From the NCBI GenBank assembly GCA_963989385.1, contig OZ022498.1, positions 104,207,298 through 104,271,297 on the forward strand: a stretch of DNA of 64,000 bases, in the 5' to 3' direction. The DNA is from Ctena decussata. Its lineage: Eukaryota > Mollusca > Bivalvia > Lucinida > Lucinidae. The position numbers were made by a program, and so were the translations under genes. Shown here in pieces: positions 23,201-35,431 of this stretch (positions are counted from its first letter, which is position 1; every line of letters starts with the position of its first letter). The notes under the pieces are model-generated. The model did not search any database, was not told the DNA's origin, and was given only the letters and a program-made list of their open reading frames with translations.

Positions 23201-23580
23201 TGTTAAAAGTGTCTGCATTAGTTTGGGTGAGGTTGGGCCTGTGGGGTCGATTTGGGCCCCCCAGTGGTTCATTGCTGACCGTTCCGGGGCGGTGGTTCTG
23301 TTGTGGTTCTCTGTTGCCTGTTTTTGGTGTCGGGTTTTCTGTGGTGTTTTGCCTTATGTGTGTTCTTGTTGTTTTTGGTTCGGTTTGGGTTGCTGGGTGG
23401 CCGAATTTTGGGGGCGGGCTGCTCACTCGGTTGGCCATATGTTCTTTGTATCTTGATTATTTGTAATCTTAGTTGTTTCCAACTATGGTTTGAGGGCTGG
23501 ATTTGGATTTTGATTGTTTCAGTTCCTGGTCTTGCATACTTTTTACTTTTCCTAGTAGGAGTTAAAACATGCCGCAACTA
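23201..23580. repeat. GT-rich, strand-asymmetric block with a 65 bp segment repeated at 53170
   Basis: From 23210 to 23450 the plus strand is strongly G/T-rich (GGTTGGGCCTGTGGGG, GTTGTTTTTGGTTCGG), unlike its AT-rich neighbours. ACTATGGTTTGAGGGCTGGA to CATACTTTTTACTTTT (23483-23549) recurs nearly identically at 53170-53237, so at least that part is a dispersed repeat. Overlapping open frames in five registers reflect the lack of A on the plus strand and do not indicate a gene. Confidence 0.6.
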
Positions 23581-23721
23581 AGAACTTTCATACACTTGAC
23601 TCAAATGAAAATAGGCTAATGTGCTTAGATATTGGGACACCTAAAACAATTGATTTTCTATTTGGAACAAATGGAAAATAAAATAAATGGTTTTAGGTAT
23701 CTCAATACAAATGTATTATTC

Positions 23722-23952
23722 AAGGGCGTAGCTACGTATACGGCAAATACGCAAGTGCGTATTGAAATTTTGTCAAAATTGACAAAATTTCAAAACGTAC
23801 CTGCATATTTGCATGCTGAAATTTTATAAATTAGACATGATTTAAATACCAACTTCCAAAGTGGCTGAAATACTAGCCTTCCTTTCAAGAAGTAGAGCAT
23901 AAAACGTGGTTGTGCGTATCATGAAATTGCCCCTAGTTACGCCCCTGTTATC
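23722..23952. mobile_element. TIR element, about 230 bp
   Basis: The left end AAGGGCGTAGCTACGTA and right end GCCCCTAGTTACGCCCCTG are imperfect inverted copies. An internal hairpin (GAAATTTTGTCAAAATTGAC with AAAATTTC) lies near 23763-23791. No frame. Confidence 0.65.
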
Positions 23953-24773
23953 TACCGTAAAATCTAAAGTAATTACCGTAATTGTCCTAAATTTGAACGC
24001 AAGCATGCGTCTTTAAAATGCAAATGGAATGGAAGACAGTGCATGCCTTGTTCAGACTGCTCATACGTATACTGAACTGGGGCAGTGCTGTTAGCTCAGT
24101 ACTATCTGTCCCAACAATTTTACAGTTCTTGTCGAAGTCTTGCTTTCTTGGGAGATAGTCTGCTGCGTTATTCTACAGCGTATGCTTCTGAATTGTAGAC
24201 CTTTTGCGTTATTCGAAGCTATTATCCGCGCCTCGCGATGTTAATGTCTTCATTGTGACCTTTTAATTTTCTTTATGTAGAATACTGCGATTTCCTTTTG
24301 AAAGCCAAATTAATGTCTCGAGAAGCCTTAGCGGTTCAGACCGTTTTTACCACTCTATAAATAAAAGAGTACTGCCAGCGGGAAAGATGCCAGCCGGACT
24401 TGTTGAACAGCCAAGACTCAGATCGGACAGCGCATCCACGCAGCCAGTTCAGCTTTTCATTTTCATCAATTACTCTGAATATCGAGGAATAATTAAAGAA
24501 AATAGAAAAAAAAACTTATATCAACCTGAACAGGCTGATTCGAGTCATTGCTCTTGTCAGTGTTACTGTTGTAACATGTTTAAGATACCAGCAACTTTGT
24601 TAATAGCCGCCTCTTGGATTAACAAGTATCTGTCACCAGACCTTGCACCATGTGACTTTTAATTGTTCCAGCATTAAATGATTCATTGTTAGAAATTGAT
24701 CTGAGAGTCGCGAAGAACTACGGGGTGCTATATCCGCGACGCTACGAATACTTGCACGTGATGGACTACAGCC
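23953..24773. other. Unannotated stretch, no gene seen
   Basis: Short frames only. A partial match to the 234 bp family vocabulary (AGACTCAGATCGGACAGCGC) at about 24414-24435 may be coincidental. Confidence 0.4.
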
Positions 24774-24852
24774 CCAGCGGGCACATGACGTCGAAATGAC
24801 GTCACCACGTCGCATCGACGTCAGTGTGACGTCATTACGATGTCATGTGCCT
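24774..24852. repeat. 79 bp palindrome with two perfect TGACGTCA sites
   Basis: Arms start CAGCGGGCACATGACGTCG and end CGATGTCATGTGCCTGCT. TGACGTCA sits at 24797-24804 and 24827-24834, with further near-matches between. TGACGTCA is the cAMP-response-element consensus bound by CREB/ATF-type bZIP proteins. Use as a regulatory site here is unproven. Confidence 0.8.
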
Positions 24853-25256
24853 GCTAGGGAATGTCCTAGAGGCATAGATGACAAAATGGGGTAAAAACAT
24901 CTCGTCGAAGGGGAGATACACCTTAGTCAGTTTCCTTAATTTGAAGTTTTTTTTATACCTATTTTACTGCCCCATGTACGGATGGAATTCTTCCGACAGT
25001 TTTTAAATTGTCTTTTTTAATTTTTTTACAGATGTTACACACATTCTTAAAATATGCATTTGACTTTTTAAAATATAATGACCTATGTTATATAAATTTT
25101 CTGTCCTTTTAAAGGTTACAATTTGGGGAGGGTATATAGGAGAAGGTTGCATCACTGTGTCTTAGTGCACTATAGTTATTAAGTTTCTCAATTTTTGATT
25201 GAGGTATGCTTTTTCTCCATTGCTGAGCAAGTGCTAGTGACCAATAGCATAACTTA
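24853..25256. other. Unannotated AT-rich stretch, no gene seen
   Basis: No frame, repeat boundary or motif of note. Confidence 0.4.
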
Positions 25257-25381
25257 TTTAACCCATTAATGCCTAGCGACCCATCAAAAGGACATAAGCA
25301 AACAGTGCAGACCCACATCAGACGCCACACACGTGGCGTCTGACCAGGGTCTTCATTATTTGCATAAGGCAAATGGGTATT
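25257..25381. mobile_element. Foldback MITE, about 125 bp
   Basis: GCAGACCCACATCAGACGCC is mirrored by GGCGTCTGACCAGGGTCTTC around a short loop. The outer arms AACCCATT and AATGGGT also pair. A half-copy lies at 48955-49050. The layout resembles the 234 bp palindrome in miniature, but the sequence is different. Confidence 0.75.
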
Positions 25382-25574
25382 TCTCCTTTAAAATAAACTT
25401 GATGAAAATGAACTTAACCATACACCCCTTAACTGACAAATAGACGCCTTCAATTTATAAGGATAGAATAGTCTACTGGGCAAAAGGCGTTAACAAGCTC
25501 GAAAAACACTGGTATAATAGCAAGAAACGGTTCTGCACCATTTAAACATGCAACATTGCAAGGGCAACACGTGA

Positions 25575-25925
25575 ACAGATAACAAGAGCTCCGCTGAGCG
25601 GGGCAATATACGCCCGTTGGTGCTTAAAGTTGGAAAGACAACTAAAGATGACAGAACTTTTGTCAGTAGCTTAAATGTTCAATAATAAGGCAGATATAAA
25701 ACTACAAAACAAACGAAGCTTAGTATGAAATTCCTAGAAAAATAAAAAAGGGGCATAATTCCATCAGAACTGAAAGTAGGGTCATGGTTCTTGTTCTCTG
25801 CATATCTTCTGATATTTGTACAAACTTTCATGAAGAAATCTTAGACGGTTTTCAAGATATGGAGCAGACACGAAATTACTATATGAAAAATACAAAGGAA
25901 TATAGACCTTGAGCTGACCATGGAT
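25575..25925 (+). mobile_element. Left-end fragment of a Helentron-like tandem element
   Basis: It starts CAAGAGCTCCGCTGAGCGGG with AATATACGCCCG, whose last bases are the inverse of the right end CGGGCGTATA at 35152-35162. It then enters one unit with GGGGCATAATTCCATCAGAA, CTGAAAGTAGGGTCATGG and TTTCAAGATATGGAGCAGAC, shared with 32250-35060. It is truncated at the C-run. Confidence 0.7.
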
Positions 25926-25951
25926 CCCCCTCCCCCCCCCCCCCCCCCCCC
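25926..25951. repeat. Poly-C tract
   Basis: A run of about 25 C with one T near its start. It also marks the truncation of the preceding element. Confidence 0.97.
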
Positions 25952-26467
25952 AGAGGGCGTTTGTACCCTATGATTTTCTAAAACTACATTATATAAGAAA
26001 CAAAATGACACATATTAGCCCTCTGTACGTTGGGGCGTTAACGTATGACGTCAACGTCATTTACACTACCCAAATTTACATATTTACGTTATAATAGAAG
26101 ATACGCATTGTTATACACATGTTAGTATTCGCCCTAAATAATGATGGGTTTTGTCTGCTAGTGCATAAATCGCTGTTTCAAAGTAATTGACATTATCAAG
26201 GATAAGTTGAATAACCCTTATAACGTAGTTTTCATTGCGTTTGACGTTTTTCCCCTTCAATGTCTAAAAACATGTAATATAAGGAGCAAATTTTAAGAAT
26301 TTAAATGTAGAGAAAAATTACTGTCATACATATGACTGTTTCAATATCCTAGTATATAAAAGAAACAAATTAACGTCTTACAAAACTCGTCAGCAGTCAC
26401 GATAAATATGTAACATATATAACAACAACAAAAATACAAAAAACTAGACAATCACTAAAGGTGATGA
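25952..26467. other. Unannotated stretch, no gene seen
   Basis: AT-rich. A perfect TGACGTCA occurs at 26046-26053. Nothing else recognised. Confidence 0.45.
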
Positions 26468-28623
26468 ATGCCCCCGCCATATGCCTCACTAGAAAAGTAA
26501 TCTGTTAAAACATATTTGTGTGAAGTTACATCAAAATCTGTCAATGAATAAAGGTGCTAGAGGGATGACTGAGTTTTTCTTAAAAATAGCAACTGTGACC
26601 TTGACATTGGAACTACAACCCTGAAAGTTTACTTGTCCAAGATATTGTCATACTTAATATATGTGTGAAGTTCTATCAAAATCAGTTAATAAATAAAGGC
26701 GCTAGAACCATGACAAAGATTTACATGTACCTATAATTGCATCTGTGACATTGACCTTGGACCTACAATGATGAAACGTAAATTTGTCCCAGATATTGTC
26801 AAGCTAAATATTTGTGTCAAGTTATGCCAAAATCATTCCAGACGGATGACAGCATATTTTCTAAAATAGCAAATATGACCTTGGCCTTTACCCTGAAATT
26901 CTGGATCACGAACTTGTACAAGATATTGTCACACTAAACATTTGAGTGAAGTTACATCAAAATTGTCAATGAACAGAGGAGTAAAGGAATGATAAAGTTT
27001 TTTTCTAAAAATAGCAACTGTGACCTTGACCTTGGACCTGCGGTGCTGAAACAGAAATTTATTCAAGATATTGTTATACTTAACATTTATGTGAAGTTAC
27101 ATCAAAATCGATTTATAAATGATAGTGGTCAAGGTACCCAAATCATAAGTCCGAACTCGTAAGTCATTTAAACATAGACAATTCCGGAATATTTTAGATA
27201 CACAGACATGGACCCCAAAACAGAGGTGTGATCAGGTGCCCGCGGGATAGTAAGCATCACCTGCCTATTATAATACACCCGCCATATCTATGTATCTGTG
27301 GAAAAAGTCAGTGAAAATGAAAGTCCGGTATTTGAAAGCTTAACTAAGCTTCGGCTGAGGCCATCAAATCGGAGATTAGTTTAGAAACGGCCACATTGTA
27401 GGGAGCAACGAAAGCGCTGGAGCAATGCCCTAGTTTTTCTGAAAATAGCAACTGTGACCTTGACCTTCATCCTACAAACCTGAAACGCAAAGTTGTTCGA
27501 GGTACTGTCATACCCAATAAAGCTATGATGTAATACCAAAATCTGTTAATAAATGAGGCCGCCAGAGCGACGATAAAAGGTGAGATTGTATTTAAGCTAT
27601 GGAAATATGGTCAAAATATGTATGTTATTCAAGGGGACATAATTCTGCAATAAAGACCTGACTGAAAGTTCTGTTTCCTTTTTGCATATGTTCAATGCAT
27701 GTCTGAACTGTGTTGCAAGTTTCAAATCCCTACATCAAATACTACTGGAGGAGTTGCAGAGACAAGAACAGTACTACGAAGTGTGAAATATGGTCAAAAT
27801 ATGCATGTCATTCAAGGGGATGTAATTCTGCCATAATGACCTGGATCAAAGTTTTGTTTCCTTATTGCACATGTTCAATGCATATATGAACTGTGTTACA
27901 AGTTTCAAATCCCTACATCAAATACAATTGGAGGAGTTGCAGAGACAAGAACAGTACTACAAATGTGAAATATGGTCAAATATTTATGCTATTCAAGGGG
28001 ACATAATTCTGCAATAAAGACCTAAATCAAAGTTTTGTTTCCTTTATGCACATGTTCAATGCATGTCTGAACTGTGTTGCGAGTTTCAACTCCCTACATT
28101 AAATACTGTAGGAGGAGTTTCGGAGACAAGTACAGTACTCAAATGTGAAATATGGTTATAATGTGTATATTATTCCAGGGGACATAATTCTGCAACCAAG
28201 TTCTGTTTCCTGTGAAATATGGTTATAATATGTATATTATTCAAGGGGACAAAATTCTGCAACCAAGTTCTGTTTTCTTTATGCACATGTTCAATGCATG
28301 TCTGAACTGTGTTGCAAGTTTCAACTCCCTATATTAAATACTGTAGGAGGAGTTGCGGAGACAAGAACAGTACTCAGATGTGAAATATGGTCAAAATATG
28401 TTTATTATTCAAGGGGACATAATTCTGCAATAAAGATCTTAATCAAAGTTATGTTTCCTTTATGCACATGTTCAATGCATGTCTGAACTGTGTTCCAAGC
28501 GTCAGCTCATCGAATACTGTAGGAGGAGTTGCGGAGACAAGAACAGTACTACAAAGTGTGACGGACGTACGTATGCACGGACGGACAAGGGCAAAACTAT
28601 ATGCCCCTTCGTGGCGGGGGCAT
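26468..28623 (+). mobile_element. 2.16 kb Helentron/pearl-like element with two different tandem arrays
   Basis: It is bounded by perfect 12 bp inverted ends, ATGCCCCCGCCA (26468-26479) and TGGCGGGGGCAT (28612-28623). Array A (about 26500-27560) has about 145 bp units with GTGAAGTTACATCAAAATC and AACTGTGACCTTGACCTTGG. Array B (about 27590-28560) has units of about 167-184 bp with GTGAAATATGGTCAAAATAT, TTCAAGGGGACATAATTCTG and GGAGGAGTTGCAGAGACAAG. A degenerate ACGGACG microsatellite precedes the right end. A segment of about 300 bp at 27118-27415 interrupts array A. The 62-residue frame at 28298 is array-derived. Confidence 0.82.
27118..27415. other. Unrelated insert within array A
   Basis: Array A words stop at AAATGATAGTGG and resume near CTAGTTTTTCTGAAAATAGC. 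The intervening bases contain no unit sequence. An inverted CTTAACTAAGCTT-type motif near 27340 is the only structure seen. Origin unknown. Confidence 0.45.
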
Positions 28624-31600
28624 AAAAAAACAGAATAAGACTAAATCGCTGAATTGGTGGACTGAAGTTTATACGTGCTCCATCAATCTTCTTTGATTCC
28701 TGCCCAGCTTAGATAAGTTAGGCTGCAGTTAAATTAGCAGTGGATACATTAAATGGGGACACAAACTATCTTATTTTTGAAGAACTTAACCTACAAAATG
28801 AAGAGAAAAAGATAAGAAGGCCAACATCAGCTGCATTTTATGTTTCAATGTTATCTTTAATTTGTCTTAAGTAGATACTGTTTTATATGTAAATATGAAG
28901 AAATGTCAATGTTATGTGTCCTCAAACTATGATAAAAAATAAAACATCTAATAGTGTATATTTGAAAAGCAATCTAACAGTAACATTACGCTACATAATT
29001 GTAATATGTCGAGGAATAAGATTTGTGAGTCATCTGTTATCAAAATTTTAGTTCCCTGGCGGCATGAACTATTCATTGCTGTAGTGTAAGCTTACCACTG
29101 GTAGTCAGATGGCAAATTTAGCTCTTTGAAATACACAAGAGTTCAGCAAGATGCGCATAGATTGTTACAGCTGAAGCAGTTCGACTTTGCCTTCAATTCA
29201 GTCTCACTTAAAAGTGACTTCATAAAAATGTTTTTTTTTTTTTTTAAATTTTATGCATTAAATATAGTTTGTATAAGTTGGTATATGCTGCAACTGATTA
29301 CTATTTAGGTTCTCGTTATGATGGGATAAAACCAATTTCGCTACCTGTGCTGTTGGCTGAGCCATTCAATTACCCTACATACAAATATGCAACTGTGACT
29401 ACCAGCCGAGGCAATCAAAAGCAGTACCAACTCTGCCGGCATGCATTAACACCATTTTTTTCTATGCTGTCAGTCGAATCGTCAGCCACGAGCCTACAGT
29501 AACTGCTTTACATGGGTTAGCAAATATGTGTGGCTCCCGTTATCATAGCTTATATGTTAATTTGTGATCTACGTGATCTGTTTATGCGGCTTCCTGCCAT
29601 CAAATACATAACATTACAAAATGTTAACAATGTAAAAATTTAAGGATTATAGAAAGTGACATACTTTATAAGACATACAGCATTCTGTCTTCAGCCTGTT
29701 CAGGAGTTCTATTTTTCATTACGTTGTTACAAATATTTACTGGTCAGATGATTTTGCAAACCCCAGGGTTTTATTCCCACTTGTTGTTACTATCAGGGAC
29801 TAAAGGTGTTGCGAAATACAAATTTCAGTCAGACAATTTTCAATAATGTAACAACTAGAATTGGGGCTTTATTCTCTATCAGTATTTAACATATTTGGAC
29901 AAGGATAATTGATAAGCAGTAAGATATCATAAATAAGCAGTTTACAACCATATTTATTGCTAAAAGTAAACAATATGGTAATAGAAGGTCACAGAGATTA
30001 GCTGCAGTGAGTTATTTAGGTTAGCCCTTCCTTTGCATGTATTGGTATGCACTATTTCTATTGTTTGATTATTTGCTCTTCAGAAATACTGTATTACTAG
30101 TTAAGGATTATTATCATTATCGGAAATGAAGAATTCATAAACTCTCAATAAATACGTTGTATACGTTACTTGTTTGGTCTTTTTTTGGTCGTTCTCAATA
30201 TTATGCTGCAAAGCATATAACTACAGTGTAGGCAAATACACTCTGAAGGAGAAAAACTAAGATTTGCTCATAAATATCTGAACAGCGATGACAAACATTT
30301 ATATATTCTGTCATTTTCATTTGCCATTTTATTATGTGTGCAGAGCTACTGGAACACTGTCCCTGGAAAAAAAACATTTTTGCCCAACTAAACGTGTCTT
30401 TATGCTCTTTAGTGAATAGATTCTTTAAGAGATGATTGAATGTAGTTAGATTCTTTAGGATATGGTTGAATGTAGTTAGACTTTAAAGAGCAAGAAACAA
30501 AAGCATAGAAATATATCATCTTAAACATAGCATTTATAGATTGCTACAGTATACTAGTAAACTGCCAGTGTCTCTTTTCCGTATCAAATATTTCTGATAC
30601 TATTCTCCCAAACTCCTGGTTGACACATAATTGCTAGTTGCATAAATGAACTAAGTAAAGCAATGTATTGACACTACAATTAATTATTTTCAAAAGCTTA
30701 TTTGTTTCTTAACTGTAACTCAGCAATGTTGTTTCCTCTGGTAACGATAGTCTTACAATAGTAAGTATACGCTGCCAGCAAATATGTACATTAACTTTGA
30801 TGCAGAACTGTATTTGGCTTAAGCCTTCAAACTTCAGGTTTACTGTTCTGCTTTATAGTTTTTCAGTGTGCACGTAAAGGCTATAACAAATCCTGTTTAT
30901 AAACAAGGCGGAACTCTATTTTGCATTGTTGATTACTGATTATTTTATAGTTTTTAACTAAACACGTCCAAACCGCTTAGCTTTTAATGATATCAAACTG
31001 ATTGCATATCATTTTATTCGAGCCCTATATGCAAAATCAATGCTGGCTTTTAATTGATGCGTCTTTATCTTTTCTGAAGTATTTTTTTTTTTGTTTTTTG
31101 TTTTGTTTTTTGGATTTTTTTTTCAGCTGTATATAACAAAATTTCAGGTGTGTTACTGTCTTTAGAACTCAAATGTACAATTTGTAAAAGAAACAAACTG
31201 GGCAATGCCATTATGAAATACTTTTATTTTTGATATAATAACACAGTAAACAGCAAAACCCGTTTTACATATGCAGAATATGTCAATGCCCTTAACATTA
31301 CAAGTTGAAATATACTGTGTTTAATCACGTATAAAACACACCTCATGAATCCCTAAAAGTGATAACTGAGTGAAGTGTTGATAGGTCCAAGTACACAATA
31401 TATCATAAGAACACCCAGACTTATATGTGTTATTTTTTATGTGACAGAGGAAAAAAATCCAGATTAAAGGTATTATAATAAAGTATTTTAAATGTTAATG
31501 TTATTTACGTTACTACTAGTAATAGCCTATTATAGAAAATAAACCAGAATGATTTTATCTTCAAATTATATGATTTTAACAAAAGTAGCCCTAGGTAACG

Positions 31601-32204
31601 TATATAATCGATCATTATGGCCGACTAAAATGCATTCAAAATATTGTTGAATTCTTCCTTGTTGTTTAGATAGGCTGGCATATTCAATATTACCTTTTAC
31701 TGTTGTTTTCGATTCCAACAGTGTAGTTCAAGCACTTGAATTATACGGAAAGTGATAATTGCAATATGGAACATTCATAAGGGGGTACTGTGTTCAAGAT
31801 CATATTTCTCTCATAGTATACAAGATAGGACAATAAGTTTTGCAGATCTGAAAAGATCAATAAATTTTCTTTATAACAGTAACAAACATTTGGTCTAATT
31901 TTAAATTAATTTACAAAATGAAAGTATTTGAATGGAAATTGCAATTTTAATGGAGACTAAAGAAAGACGTCACGTATATTACACCATGTAAGATAAAGTG
32001 ACGTTTCAAATATCATAACTTTTAGCTGTTGAATTGTTCTATTAGACTAAACATAGGAACGTGACTTCTATTTTTTATAATTTTTTATATTTTTTATTTT
32101 ATGTTAATTATTTTAATGGGTAACGTAATGTAACAGGCTGTTACAGCTTAACGCCCTTCTCGCCAGAGGGCTAATATGCTGCAAAATACTTTTAAGATGC
32201 TGGA
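28624..32204. other. 3.6 kb AT-rich block without recognisable gene or repeat
   Basis: By eye this is the longest part of the window with no match to the other repeat families. It contains T-runs (29231-29246, 31080-31130) and a local 30 bp duplication near 30420-30480 (GAATGTAGTTAGATTCTTTA / GAATGTAGTTAGACTTT). Small frames at 29126-29502 are not recognisable. It may hold distal 3' or regulatory sequence, but nothing shows this. Confidence 0.45.
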
Positions 32205-32873
32205 CTTTAAGAAAAGTATGGTCTCCCCCTGGGGAGTAAACCATATCTGGCTCATGGCCTAATAATTCCGTCAAAACTGAAAGTAGGATTATGGTTCTTT
32301 TTCTCTGCACATTGTCTAATGATGCTTCATATTTGTATAAACTTTTATGAAGAAATCTTTCACAGTTTTTGAGATATGGAGCGGACACATAGTGTTACCT
32401 TTTGAAATTTGACCTCTAAGTGTGACCTTGACCTTTGTTGGACATTGTTGAAATACAAGTTCTGCAAGTTGCCTTGATAAAGTGAACATTGGACTCAAGT
32501 TTCAAAAAAATCGTTTAATAGGTTAGGGAGATATGGAGTGGACATGAATTTAATACAAAATTACAATACGAAAAATACAAGGGGCGTATTTTCGTTAAAA
32601 GTGAAAGTAGGGTTATGGTCCTTTTTCTCTGCACACCGTCTGATGGTGCTTGATAATTATACAAACTTCCATGAAGAAATCATAAACGGTTTTCGAGATA
32701 TGGAGCGGACACGAAGCTTATGTGAAATTTCAATGCGAAAAATACAAAGGGACATAATTCTGTCAAAACAGAATAGGGTTATGGTTCTTTTTCTCCGCAC
32801 ATCGTTTGATGGTGCTTTAAATTAAAACAAACCACGAAGAAATCTTAAAACGGTTTTCGAGATACAAAGCTTA

Positions 32874-34594
32874 TACACCTTTTCCTATAATTCAGGGTCT
32901 GTTCGAGTTTTGCCCCTTGCAAAGCTTATGACGTCATCTATAGAATAGGCTATTGTTTTTCATTGTGTAACCCAATAAATGCCGGGTTTCCGTATATTCA
33001 AAACTAATATTCAACGGTTAAGATTAAGACAACTATTTTTTTCCAACTATATTTAGCTCTTTCTTTGTCGGAAAAAAAGCTTTATAACTTATAGCATATG
33101 GTAATTTGACTTAAAATTAAGAGATTTCCGACTAAAATTTAGGGCCAAAATTACCGTAGTCGAAACTTTCAAAGAGTATCCCCAGTACAGCTTCCAAAAT
33201 ATAAGGATAAGGAAAAGTAAGAAAATCGCGAAAGATGTTCAGACCGTTATTACAAAAGATACAAAACGAACGATTAGCTGATTATAAAGCAGACACACGC
33301 TACAAATGACAACAAAGTGTGCTGACATGGAATTCGTTTGTGTAATTACCGAATCGCGCGCATTTCCGCAATAAACGAACACCTAATATATGATTGTGTA
33401 TTACCTAGACCAAGTAGCCTAGACACGTGTTCCTAAGGCAGCTTTAAGAACACCTACCGTGAAACGGAAACGATCAAATAAATAATACCGAAGATACGTA
33501 AGAGATGGAAAAATAATATAAATTTAACCTCGGGTTCAAACTTACGGAAAACTGTCTGGATGCTTATGCTTTTAGATCGGTGTATCGCACAAGAAACCAT
33601 AAATATCAGCGCTATAATCTGTCCGGTAATAAAGCGTAATGCTGACGTTTTACCTGTCGGAAAATGGAAAGAACTTTTCAGATTTACGAAACTTATTTAT
33701 ACGAAATGTAACTCTTTTCTATTTAACAAACGTGGATGTATTGCCGGGATTTTAAAGGGCTACTGCACTGTTTCTTCACTATTTCCAGAAATATTCCCAA
33801 TTAACAGACATTTATGAGAGAAACAGAATGCTGAAAACCCCATCGAAAAATTCCTACCCAAACTGTAATTAATGACAATTAAAGTTTATGCAAATTAGAT
33901 TTTAAGCCCCGCCCACTTTTTCTTTTCTACAGCTTTATTTGCATAATGTGATTTGGATTCCAGTTATTATTACCATATTCTGATGCAAAATATTCAAACT
34001 TTTTTCATGAGATGATGTAATTTGTCTCACTAAATCTATTTTAGGGGAAAAAAGTGTAAAAAAAATTCAAAATATAATTTTTTTAAAATTCAAATTTTAT
34101 GAATGACTCAAATGACGTCATAAGAGTCCTTGCATATTTTTCAGCTAATTAAAATTTAAATTGCTTATAACCTTTTAACCATTTGGAATTTTTCCTTGCA
34201 GTTTTCGACATTCTTTTAGACAAAACGTTACCAGTTATTTCCAGTGTTTTCAATGCATGTTGAAAAAACAGTACAGTAGCCCTTTAAAACACGGCGTCGA
34301 TGAAAGGGTCCTGAAAATCATGAGCGACTTGTCGGGATTCTCAATATGATATTAAAATAAATAAAAGAAATATCATGTAAACAAAAAATGTCACATGAAA
34401 TCAGGGCAATTTAACTTTCATTTGGTCTTTCAGTGATTTTTTTTTGCAGTTCACATTTACAAAACGTCTGCTTTATGTATGTTATGTGTGCCTGCAGTTG
34501 TACTGAATTATATGGGATGCTCCTATAGATGACTTCACAGTCTACTTAGGTAGATAACTCGTGCGCGACTTTATCGATTTATAGGAAAGGTGTA
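32874..34594. mobile_element. 1.72 kb TIR element nested in the Helentron-like array
   Basis: The left end TACACCTTTTCCTATAA (32874-32890) is the inverse of TTATAGGAAAGGTGTA (34579-34594), with one extra T. The insert splits an array unit cleanly within TTATAT. The 85-residue frame at 33560-33817 has no recognisable domain, and no transposase is visible. It contains a second nested element at 33756-34283. Confidence 0.75.
33756..34283. mobile_element. 528 bp TTAA-flanked MITE nested inside the 1.72 kb element
   Basis: The ends AGGGCTACTGCACTGTTT and AACAGTACAGTAGCCCT are inverted copies with one mismatch. They are flanked by TTAA at 33752-33755 and 34284-34287. A TTAA duplication fits piggyBac- or Kolobok-like mobilisation. 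The interior is AT-rich with a TGACGTCA at 34113-34120 and no frame. Confidence 0.85.
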
Positions 34595-35163
34595 TATGAC
34601 ATTACTATACGAAAAATGTAAAGGGGCGTAATTTTGTTAAAAGTGAAAGTAGGGTTATGGTCCTTTTTCTCTGCACATCGTCTGATAATGCTTTATAATT
34701 ATTCAAAATTTCATGAGGAAATCCTAAACGCTTTTCGAGATATGGAGCAGAAACGAAGCTTATATAACATTACTGTGTGAAAAATACAAAGGGATATAAT
34801 TCCGGAAAAAAATGATAATAGGGTTATGGTTCTTTTTCTCTACACATCGTCTGATGGTGCTTTATATTTGTACAAACTTTCTTGCTTAAACGGTTTTGAA
34901 GATATGGAGCGGACACGAAATTTTACCGTTTGACCTTTGACCTCTTAGTGTGACCTTGACCTTTGTCTGACATCATTGAAGTATAAGTTCTGCACATCGT
35001 CTCTATAAGGCAAACATTTGACCCAAATTTCAAAAATATCTTTCATGGGGTTAAGGAAATATGGAGCGGACACGTAAAGTTAACGGACAGACAGACGGAC
35101 GGACAGACGGACGGACGGACGGAGGTCACGACATAATACGACTCGTCTTCGACGGGCGTATAA

Positions 35164-35431
35164 AAACTGAACAGGCTGTCACGTTGAACTGATTCTAGCC
35201 AGGGAGCAAATGGTTTGAAACAATGAACATGCAGAAAGAAGTGCTTTTATTATATTTATGTGTGAGAAATGGCTGCTGCTTATATCAAAGTGTTAAGTGA
35301 TTTCCTGTTTTATTGTTATCAATATTACTGTTATTATTATCATCATTATTCTAAATTCTTTATAATCTGGTATGCTGGCAACATATATTGTTTTCCTCTC
35401 GGTTAGAGGATAAACTCTTTCTTTTACGCAT
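35164..35431. other. 3' flank of the GPCR gene
   Basis: Likely 3' UTR on the minus strand, with an AATAAA near 35309 and an ATT-rich stretch (TTATTATTATCATCATTATT, about 35331-35350). The transposon nest begins within about 270 bases of the stop codon. Confidence 0.45.
35309..35314 (-). promoter_or_regulatory. Polyadenylation signal candidate for the GPCR gene
   Basis: AATAAA on the minus strand about 118 bases past the GPCR stop codon. It is the first canonical signal downstream and a plausible 3' end. The hexamer is common in AT-rich DNA, so it is not proof. Confidence 0.45.

Larger units (their letters stand above)
32205..35163 (+). mobile_element. Helentron-like tandem element interrupted by a 1.72 kb insertion
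   Basis: Left part 32205-32873 and right part 34595-35163 share about 165 bp units: GTGAAAGTAGGGTTATGGT, TTTTTCTCTGCACATCGTCT and TTTTCGAGATATGGAGCGGA. Some units contain GTGTGACCTTGACCTTTG. The right part ends in a (GACG)n microsatellite (about 35089-35124) and CGTCTTCGACGGGCGTATAA. AAAGCTTA before the insert and TATGACATTAC after it join to give the unit sequence seen at 34757-34780, so the two halves are one element. Confidence 0.8.

Noticed and set aside
23158..23581. Several overlapping 77-102 residue frames on both strands
   Set aside because: They arise because the plus strand is A-poor and so lacks stop codons. Frames in several registers are open at once and none looks like a known protein.
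26500..28560. CRISPR array
   Set aside because: Repeat units are about 145-185 bp with no unique spacers between short identical repeats, and the DNA is animal. These are transposon tandem arrays.
33560..33817. 85-residue frame as a transposase fragment of the 1.72 kb element
   Set aside because: No DDE/D spacing, zinc finger or helix-turn-helix pattern could be recognised, and the frame runs into the nested MITE.
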